NCBI GenBank assembly: GCA_021787845.1
Contig: JAJYLH010000019.1
Coordinates: 19,924 to 83,923 of the forward strand
Length of the DNA stretch: 64,000 nt
Reading direction: 5' to 3'
From: Myxococcales bacterium
GTDB taxonomy: Bacteria; Myxococcota; Myxococcia; Myxococcales; JAJYLH01
Shown: one piece after another, positions 52,781-61,120 of the stretch
Position numbering within the stretch: position 1 is the stretch's first letter
Layout of the letters: each line of letters starts with the position of its first letter
The notes under the pieces: generated by a model
The model's database searches: none
Seen by the model: the letters and a program-made list of their open reading frames with translations, nothing else
What the model was told of the DNA's origin: nothing
Position numbers and translations under genes: made by a program

Positions 52781-53620
52781 CTAGCGTTTGAGCAGCGGCA
52801 GGTACTCGTCCAGGGTGATGACGCCCTTGTGCACGAGCAAATCGACCAGAGCCCGCAGGGCCTGCGCTTCCCGGCGCGGAGCTTCGTCGAGAGGCATCGG
52901 CGCGGCGGGCGAGAGATGCGGCAGGTGCGGCGCGGGTGGGTAACCGTAGGGCGGCGGCGCAAGAGTAGGAGGCAGGGTCGACGGGCCCGGCAACGCGTCG
53001 GGCGCTTTCGGGAAAGGCGCAGCGCTGCCGGTGTCCGGCGCGACCGGCGCCGTCTTCGGCGAAGGCGAGCCGCGGGGGGCTGAGCGCGCGGTGTGGGCCG
53101 CGGTGGTGTCCTCGCTGTTGCCGAGAATCCTGAACGGCGTCGTTTCGACCGGGGAGGGGGCGTCGACGACGTAGAGGCGGTCGATGGCGGCCCGCACCTC
53201 GCTCGCGCCGGCGATGAAGGGGACCACCCGGCACTGCGCGATCGAGCGAATCGCGTCGAGCACCGTGAGGTTCGTCGGGTCGCTCGTCGCGACGCCGAGG
53301 GTCTTGCCGTCGTCGAGGAGGGTGTAGGGGACGACCTCGTACTCTTCGGCGACGCTCGCGGGCACCCGGCTCAGCGCCGCCGTCGGAATCGTCAACGTGC
53401 TGGACAGGTCCGCTCTCGGCAGGTTCAGTTGCTTCGAGAGCGCGCGGACGAAGACGTCCTCGCTCAGGTAGCGCATCCGCACGAGGATGTCGCCGAGCTT
53501 GCCGCCCCAGCGGCGCTGTTCGAGCAGCGCGGCCTTGAGCTGGCGCTCGGAGATGACGCCCGCCTTGACGAGCAGCTCTCCGAGACGAACGCGCGCGGCC
53601 CCCTGGTGATTCGTTTGCAC
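52781..53620 (-). CDS. MshEN-domain protein, short paralogue
   Basis: 279 aa with a probable GTG start at 53620. Residues 1-140 are an MshEN domain (RLGELLVKAGVISERQLKAA, EQRRWGGKLGDILVRMRYLS, GKTLGVATSDPTNLTVLDAI), then a Pro/Ala/Ser linker and a C-terminal helix pair (ALRALVDLLVHKGVITLDEY) similar to that of the 1189-aa neighbour. It is a paralogue lacking the 25-aa repeats. Both lie between oppC and oppD. Confidence 0.8.
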   Translation of the reverse strand: MQTNHQGAARVRLGELLVKAGVISERQLKAALLEQRRWGGKLGDILVRMRYLSEDVFVRALSKQLNLPRADLSSTLTIPTAALSRVPASVAEEYEVVPYTLLDDGKTLGVATSDPTNLTVLDAIRSIAQCRVVPFIAGASEVRAAIDRLYVVDAPSPVETTPFRILGNSEDTTAAHTARSAPRGSPSPKTAPVAPDTGSAAPFPKAPDALPGPSTLPPTLAPPPYGYPPAPHLPHLSPAAPMPLDEAPRREAQALRALVDLLVHKGVITLDEYLPLLKR

Positions 53621-53747
53621 CTCGCCCTCGTTCCTTTTTCGTCGTCGGCGCGCCGACGCCGATGGGCGTGGATGTTAGAACGTCCCTGCTAGGGAAGGCA
53701 GTTTTTGTCCCCGGCCCCGGCGCCGGCACGCTCTCTTGTCCCGTCGT

Positions 53748-54767
53748 TCAGCCGACGTGCAGCTTCGGGTCGATGGCGTCGCGCAAGCCCTCGCCCACCA
53801 GGTTGAAGGCGGTGACGGTGAGGAAGATCGCGAGGCCGGGCAGGAGGACGAGCGGCCACGCCTCCGGTCGCAGGATGCTCTGGAAGCCGTCGGTCATCAA
53901 AAGCCCCCAACTCGCGGTCGGCTCCGGCGCGCCGAAGCCGAGGAAGCTCAGCGCCGCCTCGATCAGGATCGCGCTGGCGACGCCGAAGGTGGCGGTGACG
54001 AAGAGCGGCGCGACGGCGTTGGGCAGGACGTGCTTCAAGACGACGCGCGGGCTCGACGCGCCGAGGGCACGGGAGGCGACGACGTAGTCGAGCTGGCGCA
54101 CGCGCAGCACCTCCGCCCGCACCAGCCGAGCGGCGCCGGTCCAGCCGGTCAGGCCGATGACCACCATCGTCGAGACGACGCTCGTCTTCTCCAGCACCCC
54201 CTGGAGCGCGAGCAGCAGGAAGAGGAGCGGAAAGTTCATCACGATCTCGGTGACGCGGGCGATGACCTCGTCGGTCGCGCCGCCGTAGTAGCCGCCGATG
54301 AGGCCGAGAGCGGTGCCGATGAGCAGGTAGATGCCGACCGCGACGAGGCCGACCGAGAGCGAGACGCGGGTGCCGTGGACGAGCCGGGCGAGGACGTCGC
54401 GACCGGTGGAGTCGGTGCCCAAAGGGTGGCCGGGACCGGGACCCAAGGGCAGCGAGCCCTCCAAGCTCTGCAGTGGCGGGATCGAGTAGGGTCCGCGCTC
54501 GAAGAGGGGGAAGACCGCCCAGTCGTCGACGGTCATGTTCTCCCGCAACCAGCGGTTGTCCTTGCCCTCGAGGGCGACGACGTGACGCAAGTTGGGGAAG
54601 TAATAGGTCACGCCGTCGAGGTGGAGGAGGATCGGCTCGTCGGAGGCGATGAAGTCGGCGAAGAGGGCGACGAAGACGAGAGCGACGATGACCACCAAGC
54701 CGGCCAGCGCCGCTTTCTGCCGGCGGAAGCGCCGCCACACCCTGGCACCGTAGCTCTCCTGCCTCAC
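53748..54767 (-). CDS. oppC: Oligopeptide ABC transporter permease OppC
   Basis: 339 aa with a GTG start at 54767 overlapping the oppB stop (GTGA). Six TM helices (first ALAGLVVIVALVFVALFADF) and the EAA loop (RALGASSPRVVLKHVLPNA). A periplasmic loop near residues 40-95 is longer than usual. Pairs with OppB in the membrane. Confidence 0.92.
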   Translation of the reverse strand: MRQESYGARVWRRFRRQKAALAGLVVIVALVFVALFADFIASDEPILLHLDGVTYYFPNLRHVVALEGKDNRWLRENMTVDDWAVFPLFERGPYSIPPLQSLEGSLPLGPGPGHPLGTDSTGRDVLARLVHGTRVSLSVGLVAVGIYLLIGTALGLIGGYYGGATDEVIARVTEIVMNFPLLFLLLALQGVLEKTSVVSTMVVIGLTGWTGAARLVRAEVLRVRQLDYVVASRALGASSPRVVLKHVLPNAVAPLFVTATFGVASAILIEAALSFLGFGAPEPTASWGLLMTDGFQSILRPEAWPLVLLPGLAIFLTVTAFNLVGEGLRDAIDPKLHVG

Positions 54768-55813
54768 GGCTCTTGCCCCCCGAGCTTGACCCGCGGGTCG
54801 ACCAGCGCGTAGGCGACGTCGCTCAGGGCGAGGCCGACCATGGTCAAGAGCCCAGCGAGAGCGGTGTCGCCCATCAGCACGGGAATGTCCTTGGAGACGA
54901 TGGCCTCGAAGGCGAGGTGGCCCATCCCGGGCAGGCCGAAGATGCGCTCGACGATCACCGCGCCGCCGATGAGCGTCGGCAGGGTGAGGCCGAGGAGGGT
55001 GACGATGCTGGCGAGGGCGTTCTTGAGCGCGTGCTTCAGGATGACCGTGTGCTCCGGGAGCCCCTTCGCGCGGGCGGTGCGGATGAAGTCCTCGCGGATG
55101 ACGTCGAGCATCCCGGCGCGCATGTAGCGGGAGACGCTGGCGAACGAGGCGTAGGTGAGGCAGACGAGCGGCAGAATCAGGTGCAGGGCGCCGTTCCAGA
55201 AGGTGTGGACGCCCTCGCTGTAGAGCCCTTGGATCGGCAGGAGGTTCCACATCGTGCCGAAAGCGACGATGAGGAGCATCGCGACCCATGGCGAGGGCAG
55301 AGAATAGAGCAGGAAGAGGACGAGGGAGCTCAGGCGGTCGAGCCAGGTGCCGGGCTTGACGGCGGAGAGGACGCCGGCGGGAATCGCGACGACGTAGGTG
55401 ATGATGAGGGAGCTCAAGGAGAGCACCAGGGTGACCGGCAGCGCCTGCGCGAGCTTGAGCGCGACCGGTTGGCCGTCGGCGAAGGAGTGGCCGAAGTTCA
55501 GGTGCAGCATCCGCCAGAGCCACTTCACGTAGCCGAGGGCGAGCGGGTCGTCGAGGCCCATCAGCTTTCGGTACTGCTCGATGGCGGCGCGGGTGCCAGC
55601 GCCGGCGCGCAGGATCTCGCCGTGCATCGAGAGCGGGTCGCCCGGCGCCAGGCGGATGATCGCGAAGACGACGAAGGTGATCCCGAGGAACCCCGGCACC
55701 ATCCAGAACAGCCGCTTGAGGAGGAAGCGCTTCAACTGCTTGTCCGGTCGACGCAGGTCGGGTCGAGGTAATGGTGGTGGGTCGCTGGCCCGCCAGGTCC
55801 AGGCCGGCACCAC
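54764..55813 (-). CDS. oppB: Oligopeptide ABC transporter permease OppB
   Basis: 349 aa as called; conserved sequence begins at LKRFLLKRLFWMVPGFLGIT, so the first 25 residues may not be translated. TM helices and the EAA loop (TARAKGLPEHTVILKHALKN) are typical, as is GGAVIVERIFGLPGMGHLAF. Co-operonic with the binding protein 42 bases upstream. Confidence 0.9.
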   Translation of the reverse strand: MVPAWTWRASDPPPLPRPDLRRPDKQLKRFLLKRLFWMVPGFLGITFVVFAIIRLAPGDPLSMHGEILRAGAGTRAAIEQYRKLMGLDDPLALGYVKWLWRMLHLNFGHSFADGQPVALKLAQALPVTLVLSLSSLIITYVVAIPAGVLSAVKPGTWLDRLSSLVLFLLYSLPSPWVAMLLIVAFGTMWNLLPIQGLYSEGVHTFWNGALHLILPLVCLTYASFASVSRYMRAGMLDVIREDFIRTARAKGLPEHTVILKHALKNALASIVTLLGLTLPTLIGGAVIVERIFGLPGMGHLAFEAIVSKDIPVLMGDTALAGLLTMVGLALSDVAYALVDPRVKLGGQEP

Positions 55814-55855
55814 GCAACCAGGTCGACTGGGTTGGTCCGGATGGGCATCAGCGCT

Positions 55856-57595
55856 TCATTTCCGGGCGGTCACCGGCGTCTTCGCAATCCAGACGTCTTC
55901 CAGATCGTACCAGGGAATCTGCGGGCGGATGCCGCGGACGTCTTTCTTCACCACATCGAGCGACGGCGGGTTGTAGAGGAAGGTGTAGGGCTCGTCGCGG
56001 TAGAGGATGCGGCCGAACTGCCGGTAGAGGGCGTTGCGCTTGGAAGCGTCGAGGGTGGTCTTCGCCTCTTCGAGCAGCTCGTCGACCTCGGGGTTCGAAT
56101 AGGAGATGAAGTTCGAACCCGCTTTCGCTTCGCTGGACGCCCAGATCTGGGTGGGGTCGTCCTGCACGTCGGAATCGCCCCAGGACAGGCCGCAGGCGTC
56201 GAACTGGTGGTCCCGGAGCATCTGGAGATAGAGCGCCCACTGGACCTTCTTGATGTCCATGCGCACCCCGATGCGCTCGAGCTGCTGCTGGAGGTACGCC
56301 GTCACCCGAGCGAAGAACGAGCTGTCGGTGAGCGAGAGGAACGTGAAATGCGCCGGCACCCCGTTCTTGTCCCGGATGCCGTCGCCGTCGTGATCGACCC
56401 AGCCCGCGTCGGTCAAGAGCTTCGCCGCCTCGTCGAGGTCGTACGGTCGCGGCTTCAGCGTGCGATCGCAGGCGGACGACTTGTAGTAGAAATGGCAGGT
56501 CGTCATCCGTTCCGTGTCGTCGAGAAACACGCGCAAGATGCCGGCGCGGTCCATCGCGTAGGTCATCGCGAGGCGCACCCGCCGGTCGGAGAAGAACGGC
56601 GTCTTGTTGTTCCAGCCGATGAACGAGTACTCGTTGCCGAAGAACCGCATCCGGTTGTACCCCTGAACGAGCGCCGGGATGCGCGGCATGTCATGCGCCC
56701 ACTGGTCGGACGTCACTCCGAGGTAGAGGTCGAAATCGCCTTTGGCGAGCATCTGGAACGCGACGGTCGAGTCCTCCACCACCTGGTAGACGATGCGGTC
56801 GAGATAGGCCTTGCGGCCCCAGTAGCCCTCGTTGCGCACGAAGGTGATCCGCTTGTTCTCGACGTCCCACGACTCGAATTCGAACGGACCGGTGCCGACC
56901 GGCGCGCGGTGGATGGGGGCGTGCAGCATGCCGCCGGACCGGTCCAGGATGTGCTTGGGATAGATGTCTTGGGTGGCGAGGGCTCGGAACGCGAGAAAGT
57001 ACGGCTTCTTGTAGTGGGCGACCACCGTGTAGTCGTCGCCCGGGAGCGTGTGGATGTCTTCCAGGTCGTCGAAGTAGGGGCGCAGGTGCATCGCGCGCAC
57101 GTGCGGGTCGAGGATTTTGCGAATGGTGGCGACCACGTCCTGGCCGGTGAAGGGCACGCCGTCCTGCCATTGGACGCCGTGGCGGATGTGGAAGGTGAAG
57201 GTCCTGCCGTCCGGCGAGATCTCCCAGCTCGATGCCAGCATCGGCTCGAGCGGATAGTCCGGCGCCTTCGACCCGTCGAGCTCGCCGAGCGACTGGTACA
57301 CCTTGCGGTCGAGAATCCAGGTGGTGATGAGGTCGGAATCGGTGATGGTGTCGAGGCTCGGTGGCGAGTCGGGGATGCGCACGACGAGGGTCCCGCCTCG
57401 GCGCGGCGTGCCCTGGAAGACCTCGGGGGGCAGCTTCCCTTCGAGCCAGTCGGCCGACACGCCGGCGGGCACCTTCGCCATCGCCGTGGTCGCCTCGAAC
57501 CGGGCGTCGCTGACCGGCTTCCACCCGCGGGGGCGCGTCCCGCGCGTGCACGCGCCCGCGAGAAGCAGCATCGCGAGGAAGACCTGGCCCTTCAA
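55856..57595 (-). CDS. Peptide ABC transporter substrate-binding lipoprotein (SBP_bac_5)
   Basis: 579 aa with a TTG start at 57595, supported by GGAGG just upstream. Lipobox LLLAGAC near residue 15-17 gives lipid anchoring. SBP_bac_5 features include TFTFHIRHGVQWQDGVPFT, VGTGPFEFESW and YAMDRAGILRVF. It captures peptides (or similar ligands) for OppBCDF. First gene of the operon. Confidence 0.92.
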   Translation of the reverse strand: MKGQVFLAMLLLAGACTRGTRPRGWKPVSDARFEATTAMAKVPAGVSADWLEGKLPPEVFQGTPRRGGTLVVRIPDSPPSLDTITDSDLITTWILDRKVYQSLGELDGSKAPDYPLEPMLASSWEISPDGRTFTFHIRHGVQWQDGVPFTGQDVVATIRKILDPHVRAMHLRPYFDDLEDIHTLPGDDYTVVAHYKKPYFLAFRALATQDIYPKHILDRSGGMLHAPIHRAPVGTGPFEFESWDVENKRITFVRNEGYWGRKAYLDRIVYQVVEDSTVAFQMLAKGDFDLYLGVTSDQWAHDMPRIPALVQGYNRMRFFGNEYSFIGWNNKTPFFSDRRVRLAMTYAMDRAGILRVFLDDTERMTTCHFYYKSSACDRTLKPRPYDLDEAAKLLTDAGWVDHDGDGIRDKNGVPAHFTFLSLTDSSFFARVTAYLQQQLERIGVRMDIKKVQWALYLQMLRDHQFDACGLSWGDSDVQDDPTQIWASSEAKAGSNFISYSNPEVDELLEEAKTTLDASKRNALYRQFGRILYRDEPYTFLYNPPSLDVVKKDVRGIRPQIPWYDLEDVWIAKTPVTARK

Positions 57596-57611
57596 CCCGC
57601 CTCCCGAGTCG

Positions 57612-57665
57612 ACCTGATCGGACCGATCCGACGGATCCGACCGATCGGACCGATCGTCCGAACCC
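57612..57665. repeat. GATCGG/GGATCC palindromic cluster upstream of the binding-protein gene
   Basis: Contains overlapping inverted words (GATCGGACCGATCC, GGATCCGACCGATCGG). It lies between the Cys-rich lipoprotein stop and the SBP start and could act as terminator or attenuator. It resembles the motif at 47030-47095. Confidence 0.5.
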
Positions 57666-57755
57666 GCGTCGAACCGCCCGCCGGGAGCGTTCCTTCCCGG
57701 TCGACCCCCGAGTCGGCGATGGCGCGGCTGCGCTCCGCGCCCCGGCTGGCGCCGC

Positions 57756-60700
57756 CTACGGGCTCGAGAACGGGTTCGCCGCGTCCTCGAAGAACACCTG
57801 CGAGGCACCGTTGCGAGTGTCGGTCCAGGCCGCGTAGAGGTGCGTGCCACCAGCGGCGATCGAATCGTACCGGCCGAGGAACGCCGCCGTTTCCCCGGTG
57901 GTCGGGTCGTACGCGCCGCTCTCGTCGAAGAGCTGGTCGCTCACCTGGGTGGATGCGGTCCAGGTCTTCCCGTCGGTCGAGCTCGACGAATACGGCGCCC
58001 ACGAGCCGTAGCGGTCGTCCATCCACAGCGCGTGGAAGTTGCCGCTGGAGTCCGCGACGACCACCGGCGAGGCGCAGTCGACCGCGACGCCGGCCGGCGC
58101 ATCGTCGAGCTTGACGAGACTCGTCGCCGTGCCGAACACGTCGCTCGTCGTCGTCGCGATGTGCGTCGAGCCGCCCGAGTTGTATCGCCAGAGCGCGACC
58201 ATCGAGTCCGCCTTGTTGATCGCGAGCCACGGCTCCAGGTCGCCGAAGGTGTTCACGTCGGTCTGGTCGCTCTCCCGATACCCGGCGCGCGTGAACGCCG
58301 CGGAGTCGGACGCCGGTCCCGTCATGATCTCCAGACGGTGCAGCTCCGAGCTCGAACCGCTGTCGAGCAAGCCGTACAGATCGCCTCCCGAGGTCTCGAC
58401 GAGCGGCGATTCGGCCGCGAAACCGCCGTACGAGGCGCCGTTGAGCGCGTGGCTCATCAGGGTCGAGCCGGCCGCGATCTTCAGGATGCGCGTCTGCCCG
58501 CCGGTGGTGTCGGCCGTGAAGGACACCACGGTGGTCGTGCCCGCCAGGAAGACGAACGGCCGGCTCAAGAGCGTGGTGCTGGAGAACGCGGCGGCCGCGG
58601 AGGCGTTCGTCGGCGTCGCCCAGGTCGTGCCGCCGTCGGTGGTCGTGGTCAGGAAGAGGTCGCTGCCGCCGCCCGAAGCTGCCGTGTGGAAGTCGATGAA
58701 GACGGCGACGGCGCTCGTGCCCGCCGCGGCCACCGCCGCATCGCCCAGATGGTCGCAGCTCGGGAAGGTGCTGTCGCTACAGTGGAACGCCTTCTGCTTC
58801 CAGGTCGCTCCGTCGTCGGTGCTGGCGCCGAGATAGATGTCGCTCGCCGCGTCGCCGGTGCCATGCCGGGTCTGGTAGGCGATGTAGACGTCGGCGCCGC
58901 CGCCCGTTTGCGTCGCCGCGGCGAGCTGCGGATCGAACGCGACGAGCGGCGTCCCGTCGCTGTCCTTGGTCGCCGACACCTGCACGTTCTTCTGCGGGTT
59001 CCCGCTCGCATCGACGTGCCAGCCGGTGGCTCCGTCGCCGCCGAGCGAGAGCACGCACTGGCCGTCGACCGCCTTGGTGTTCGTTCCGCAGGTCACGTCC
59101 GGCAGGCACTGGGTGCCGGTCGAATCGATGTGGGTTCCCGCCTGGCAGGCCGAGGCGTCCATGACGCAGGTCGTGCCCACCGCCTTCGTCCCCGGCTCGC
59201 AGACGACGTCGGAGATGCAGACGCCGTTCGAGAGCTCCGCGCCTTGCCCGCAGGCCGCGGTCGAAGGCACGCATTGGCCGCTCCCGTCGTCCTGGGTGCC
59301 GGTGCCGCAGACGACGTCCGCCGCGCAGGTGTTGGTGCTGCTATCCAGATGCGTTCCCGCCCCGCACGCGGAGACGCATTTCGCGCTCTGCGTGTCCCAG
59401 TACTGCGCCGGCGAGCACGCGGGCACGCACTGGCCGCTCTCGGCGACCGTGCCCGGCCCGCAGGTCGCGATCGCCAGGCAGGAGTTGCTCGTCGTGTCCA
59501 AGTAGGTCCCCGCGCCGCACGCCTGCGCGTTCGGGACGCACTTGCCGTCGACCAGGGTGGTCGAGTCGCTGCAGGTCGCGCTCGGGAGGCACGTCTGCGT
59601 CGCGCCGTCGAGGTAGGTGCCCGTTCCGCACTGCACCCCGGAGCCGGTGTTCGCGACGCACGTATTGTTGGCCGTGTCGAGGGTGGTGCCGGTCCCGCAG
59701 GTGACGGTGCCGACGCAGACCTTGCCGCTCGAGTCGAGCACGGTGCCGTTGCCGCAGTTCGCCTGGCAGGTGTTGGTCGGCGCGTCGTAGTACTCGCCCG
59801 CCGGACAGATGAGCACGCACTGGCCGCTCACGTCGTGGGTGCCGGTCCCGCAGGTGTCGTCGGGAACGCAGGTGTGGGTCGTCGAATCGAAATGGGAGCC
59901 GAGCGCGCAGGCGGCGCCGTTCGGCACGCACTTCCCGGTCGTCGTGTCCAGGCTCGTGCCGGCTCCGCAGCTCGCCATGCACGTCGATTTGGTGTTGTCC
60001 CAGTAGGTGCCCGCCTGGCACACCGGAACGCACTGGCCGGTCTTTACGACGGTGCCCGGGCCGCAGGTGTTGTTCGGCTTGCAGGTGTTCGACGCCTGGT
60101 CGAAGTAGGTGCCGGCCCCGCAGACCGCCGCCGTCGGCTGGCAGGTGCCGCCGACCAGGTGCGTTCCCGTTCCGCAGGTCGCGTCGGGCTCGCAGGTGTT
60201 CGTCGCCTGGTCGAGGTGGGTGCCGGTGCCGCAGGCGGCGCCGCCGCCTTGGGATTGCGGGACGCACTGCCCGGCCGAGTCGACCTGGGTGCCGGGGCCG
60301 CAGCTCACGTCGCCCAGGCAGACGCCGCTCGTCTGGTCCGCATGGGTGCCGTTGCCGCAGGCCGCCACGCACAGGGTGCCGTTCCAGAGCTCGGCCGGCG
60401 AGCACTCGGGCACGCACTGTTCGTTCAGCTCCTGGGTGCCGGGACCGCAGGTGAGGTCCGGGATGCAGACCTCGTTGACGACGTCGAGGTGGGTGCCCGT
60501 GCCGCAGGCGTCGGAGTCGGGAACGCACGAGGCGCCGACCGCGTGGGTGCCCTGGCCGCACGTCGCGTCGGGCAGGCAGGTGCCGGTCGAGGGGTCCTGG
60601 TGCGTGCCGCTGCCGCAGGTCTCGCCCGCCGGCACGCACTGGCCGCTCGCGTTCGCCTGGGTGCCGGGGCCGCAGGAGACGTCCGCGAGGCACTTGCCGG

Positions 60701-61007
60701 TGTCGCTGTCCTGGTGCGTTCCCGCCCCGCAATCAGGCTCGCACTGGCCGCCGTGGAGGAGGAATCCGGGCTGGCACTGGGGGACGCACTGGCCGTCCGT
60801 CGCCTGGGTTCCGCTGCCGCAGACGACGTCGGCGACGCACGCCCGCTTCGTCTTGTCGTAGTGCGCGCCGGCGCCGCAGACCGGCTGGCACTCGTTGCCG
60901 GCGCGGATGGTGCCGGCCCCGCAGGCGATGGTCGGGCCGGTCGTGTTGCCGCCGCACCCGAACGAGGCGAGCAAGAGCGCTGCCGAATATCCAACCGCCT
61001 GACGCAT
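57756..61007 (-). CDS. Cys-rich repeat lipoprotein with sialidase-like (BNR) C-terminal propeller
   Basis: 1083 aa. Lipobox ALLLASFGC at about residues 10-18. Residues 25-690 hold some 30 repeats of the CGxGT / GxCVP type (e.g. TCGTGTHLVGGTCQP), about 22 aa each, with regularly spaced Cys that suggest disulfide-bonded stalks. Residues 700-1083 have Asp-box-like repeats (STDDGATWKQK, TTDGGTTWATP, SSTDGKTWTAS), as in sialidase propellers. It is likely surface-exposed and possibly adhesive. Such repeats are common in Myxococcota. Confidence 0.8.
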   Translation of the reverse strand: MRQAVGYSAALLLASFGCGGNTTGPTIACGAGTIRAGNECQPVCGAGAHYDKTKRACVADVVCGSGTQATDGQCVPQCQPGFLLHGGQCEPDCGAGTHQDSDTGKCLADVSCGPGTQANASGQCVPAGETCGSGTHQDPSTGTCLPDATCGQGTHAVGASCVPDSDACGTGTHLDVVNEVCIPDLTCGPGTQELNEQCVPECSPAELWNGTLCVAACGNGTHADQTSGVCLGDVSCGPGTQVDSAGQCVPQSQGGGAACGTGTHLDQATNTCEPDATCGTGTHLVGGTCQPTAAVCGAGTYFDQASNTCKPNNTCGPGTVVKTGQCVPVCQAGTYWDNTKSTCMASCGAGTSLDTTTGKCVPNGAACALGSHFDSTTHTCVPDDTCGTGTHDVSGQCVLICPAGEYYDAPTNTCQANCGNGTVLDSSGKVCVGTVTCGTGTTLDTANNTCVANTGSGVQCGTGTYLDGATQTCLPSATCSDSTTLVDGKCVPNAQACGAGTYLDTTSNSCLAIATCGPGTVAESGQCVPACSPAQYWDTQSAKCVSACGAGTHLDSSTNTCAADVVCGTGTQDDGSGQCVPSTAACGQGAELSNGVCISDVVCEPGTKAVGTTCVMDASACQAGTHIDSTGTQCLPDVTCGTNTKAVDGQCVLSLGGDGATGWHVDASGNPQKNVQVSATKDSDGTPLVAFDPQLAAATQTGGGADVYIAYQTRHGTGDAASDIYLGASTDDGATWKQKAFHCSDSTFPSCDHLGDAAVAAAGTSAVAVFIDFHTAASGGGSDLFLTTTTDGGTTWATPTNASAAAAFSSTTLLSRPFVFLAGTTTVVSFTADTTGGQTRILKIAAGSTLMSHALNGASYGGFAAESPLVETSGGDLYGLLDSGSSSELHRLEIMTGPASDSAAFTRAGYRESDQTDVNTFGDLEPWLAINKADSMVALWRYNSGGSTHIATTTSDVFGTATSLVKLDDAPAGVAVDCASPVVVADSSGNFHALWMDDRYGSWAPYSSSSTDGKTWTASTQVSDQLFDESGAYDPTTGETAAFLGRYDSIAAGGTHLYAAWTDTRNGASQVFFEDAANPFSSP

Positions 61008-61120
61008 CGACCGACCTCCGGCGAGAAAAGCCGGCGAACTCTAGCACGGCCATCCCGCGCGGTCGCCCGCCGTCCGGGCCTTTTGCACGCCGGCCCGACT
61101 TCGCGGACAATGCGCGCGCC

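Noticed and set aside
53736..55771. Long plus-strand frames opposite oppB/oppC
   Set aside because: Asp/Glu/Arg-rich shadows of membrane-protein genes; the minus strand has ABC permease motifs.
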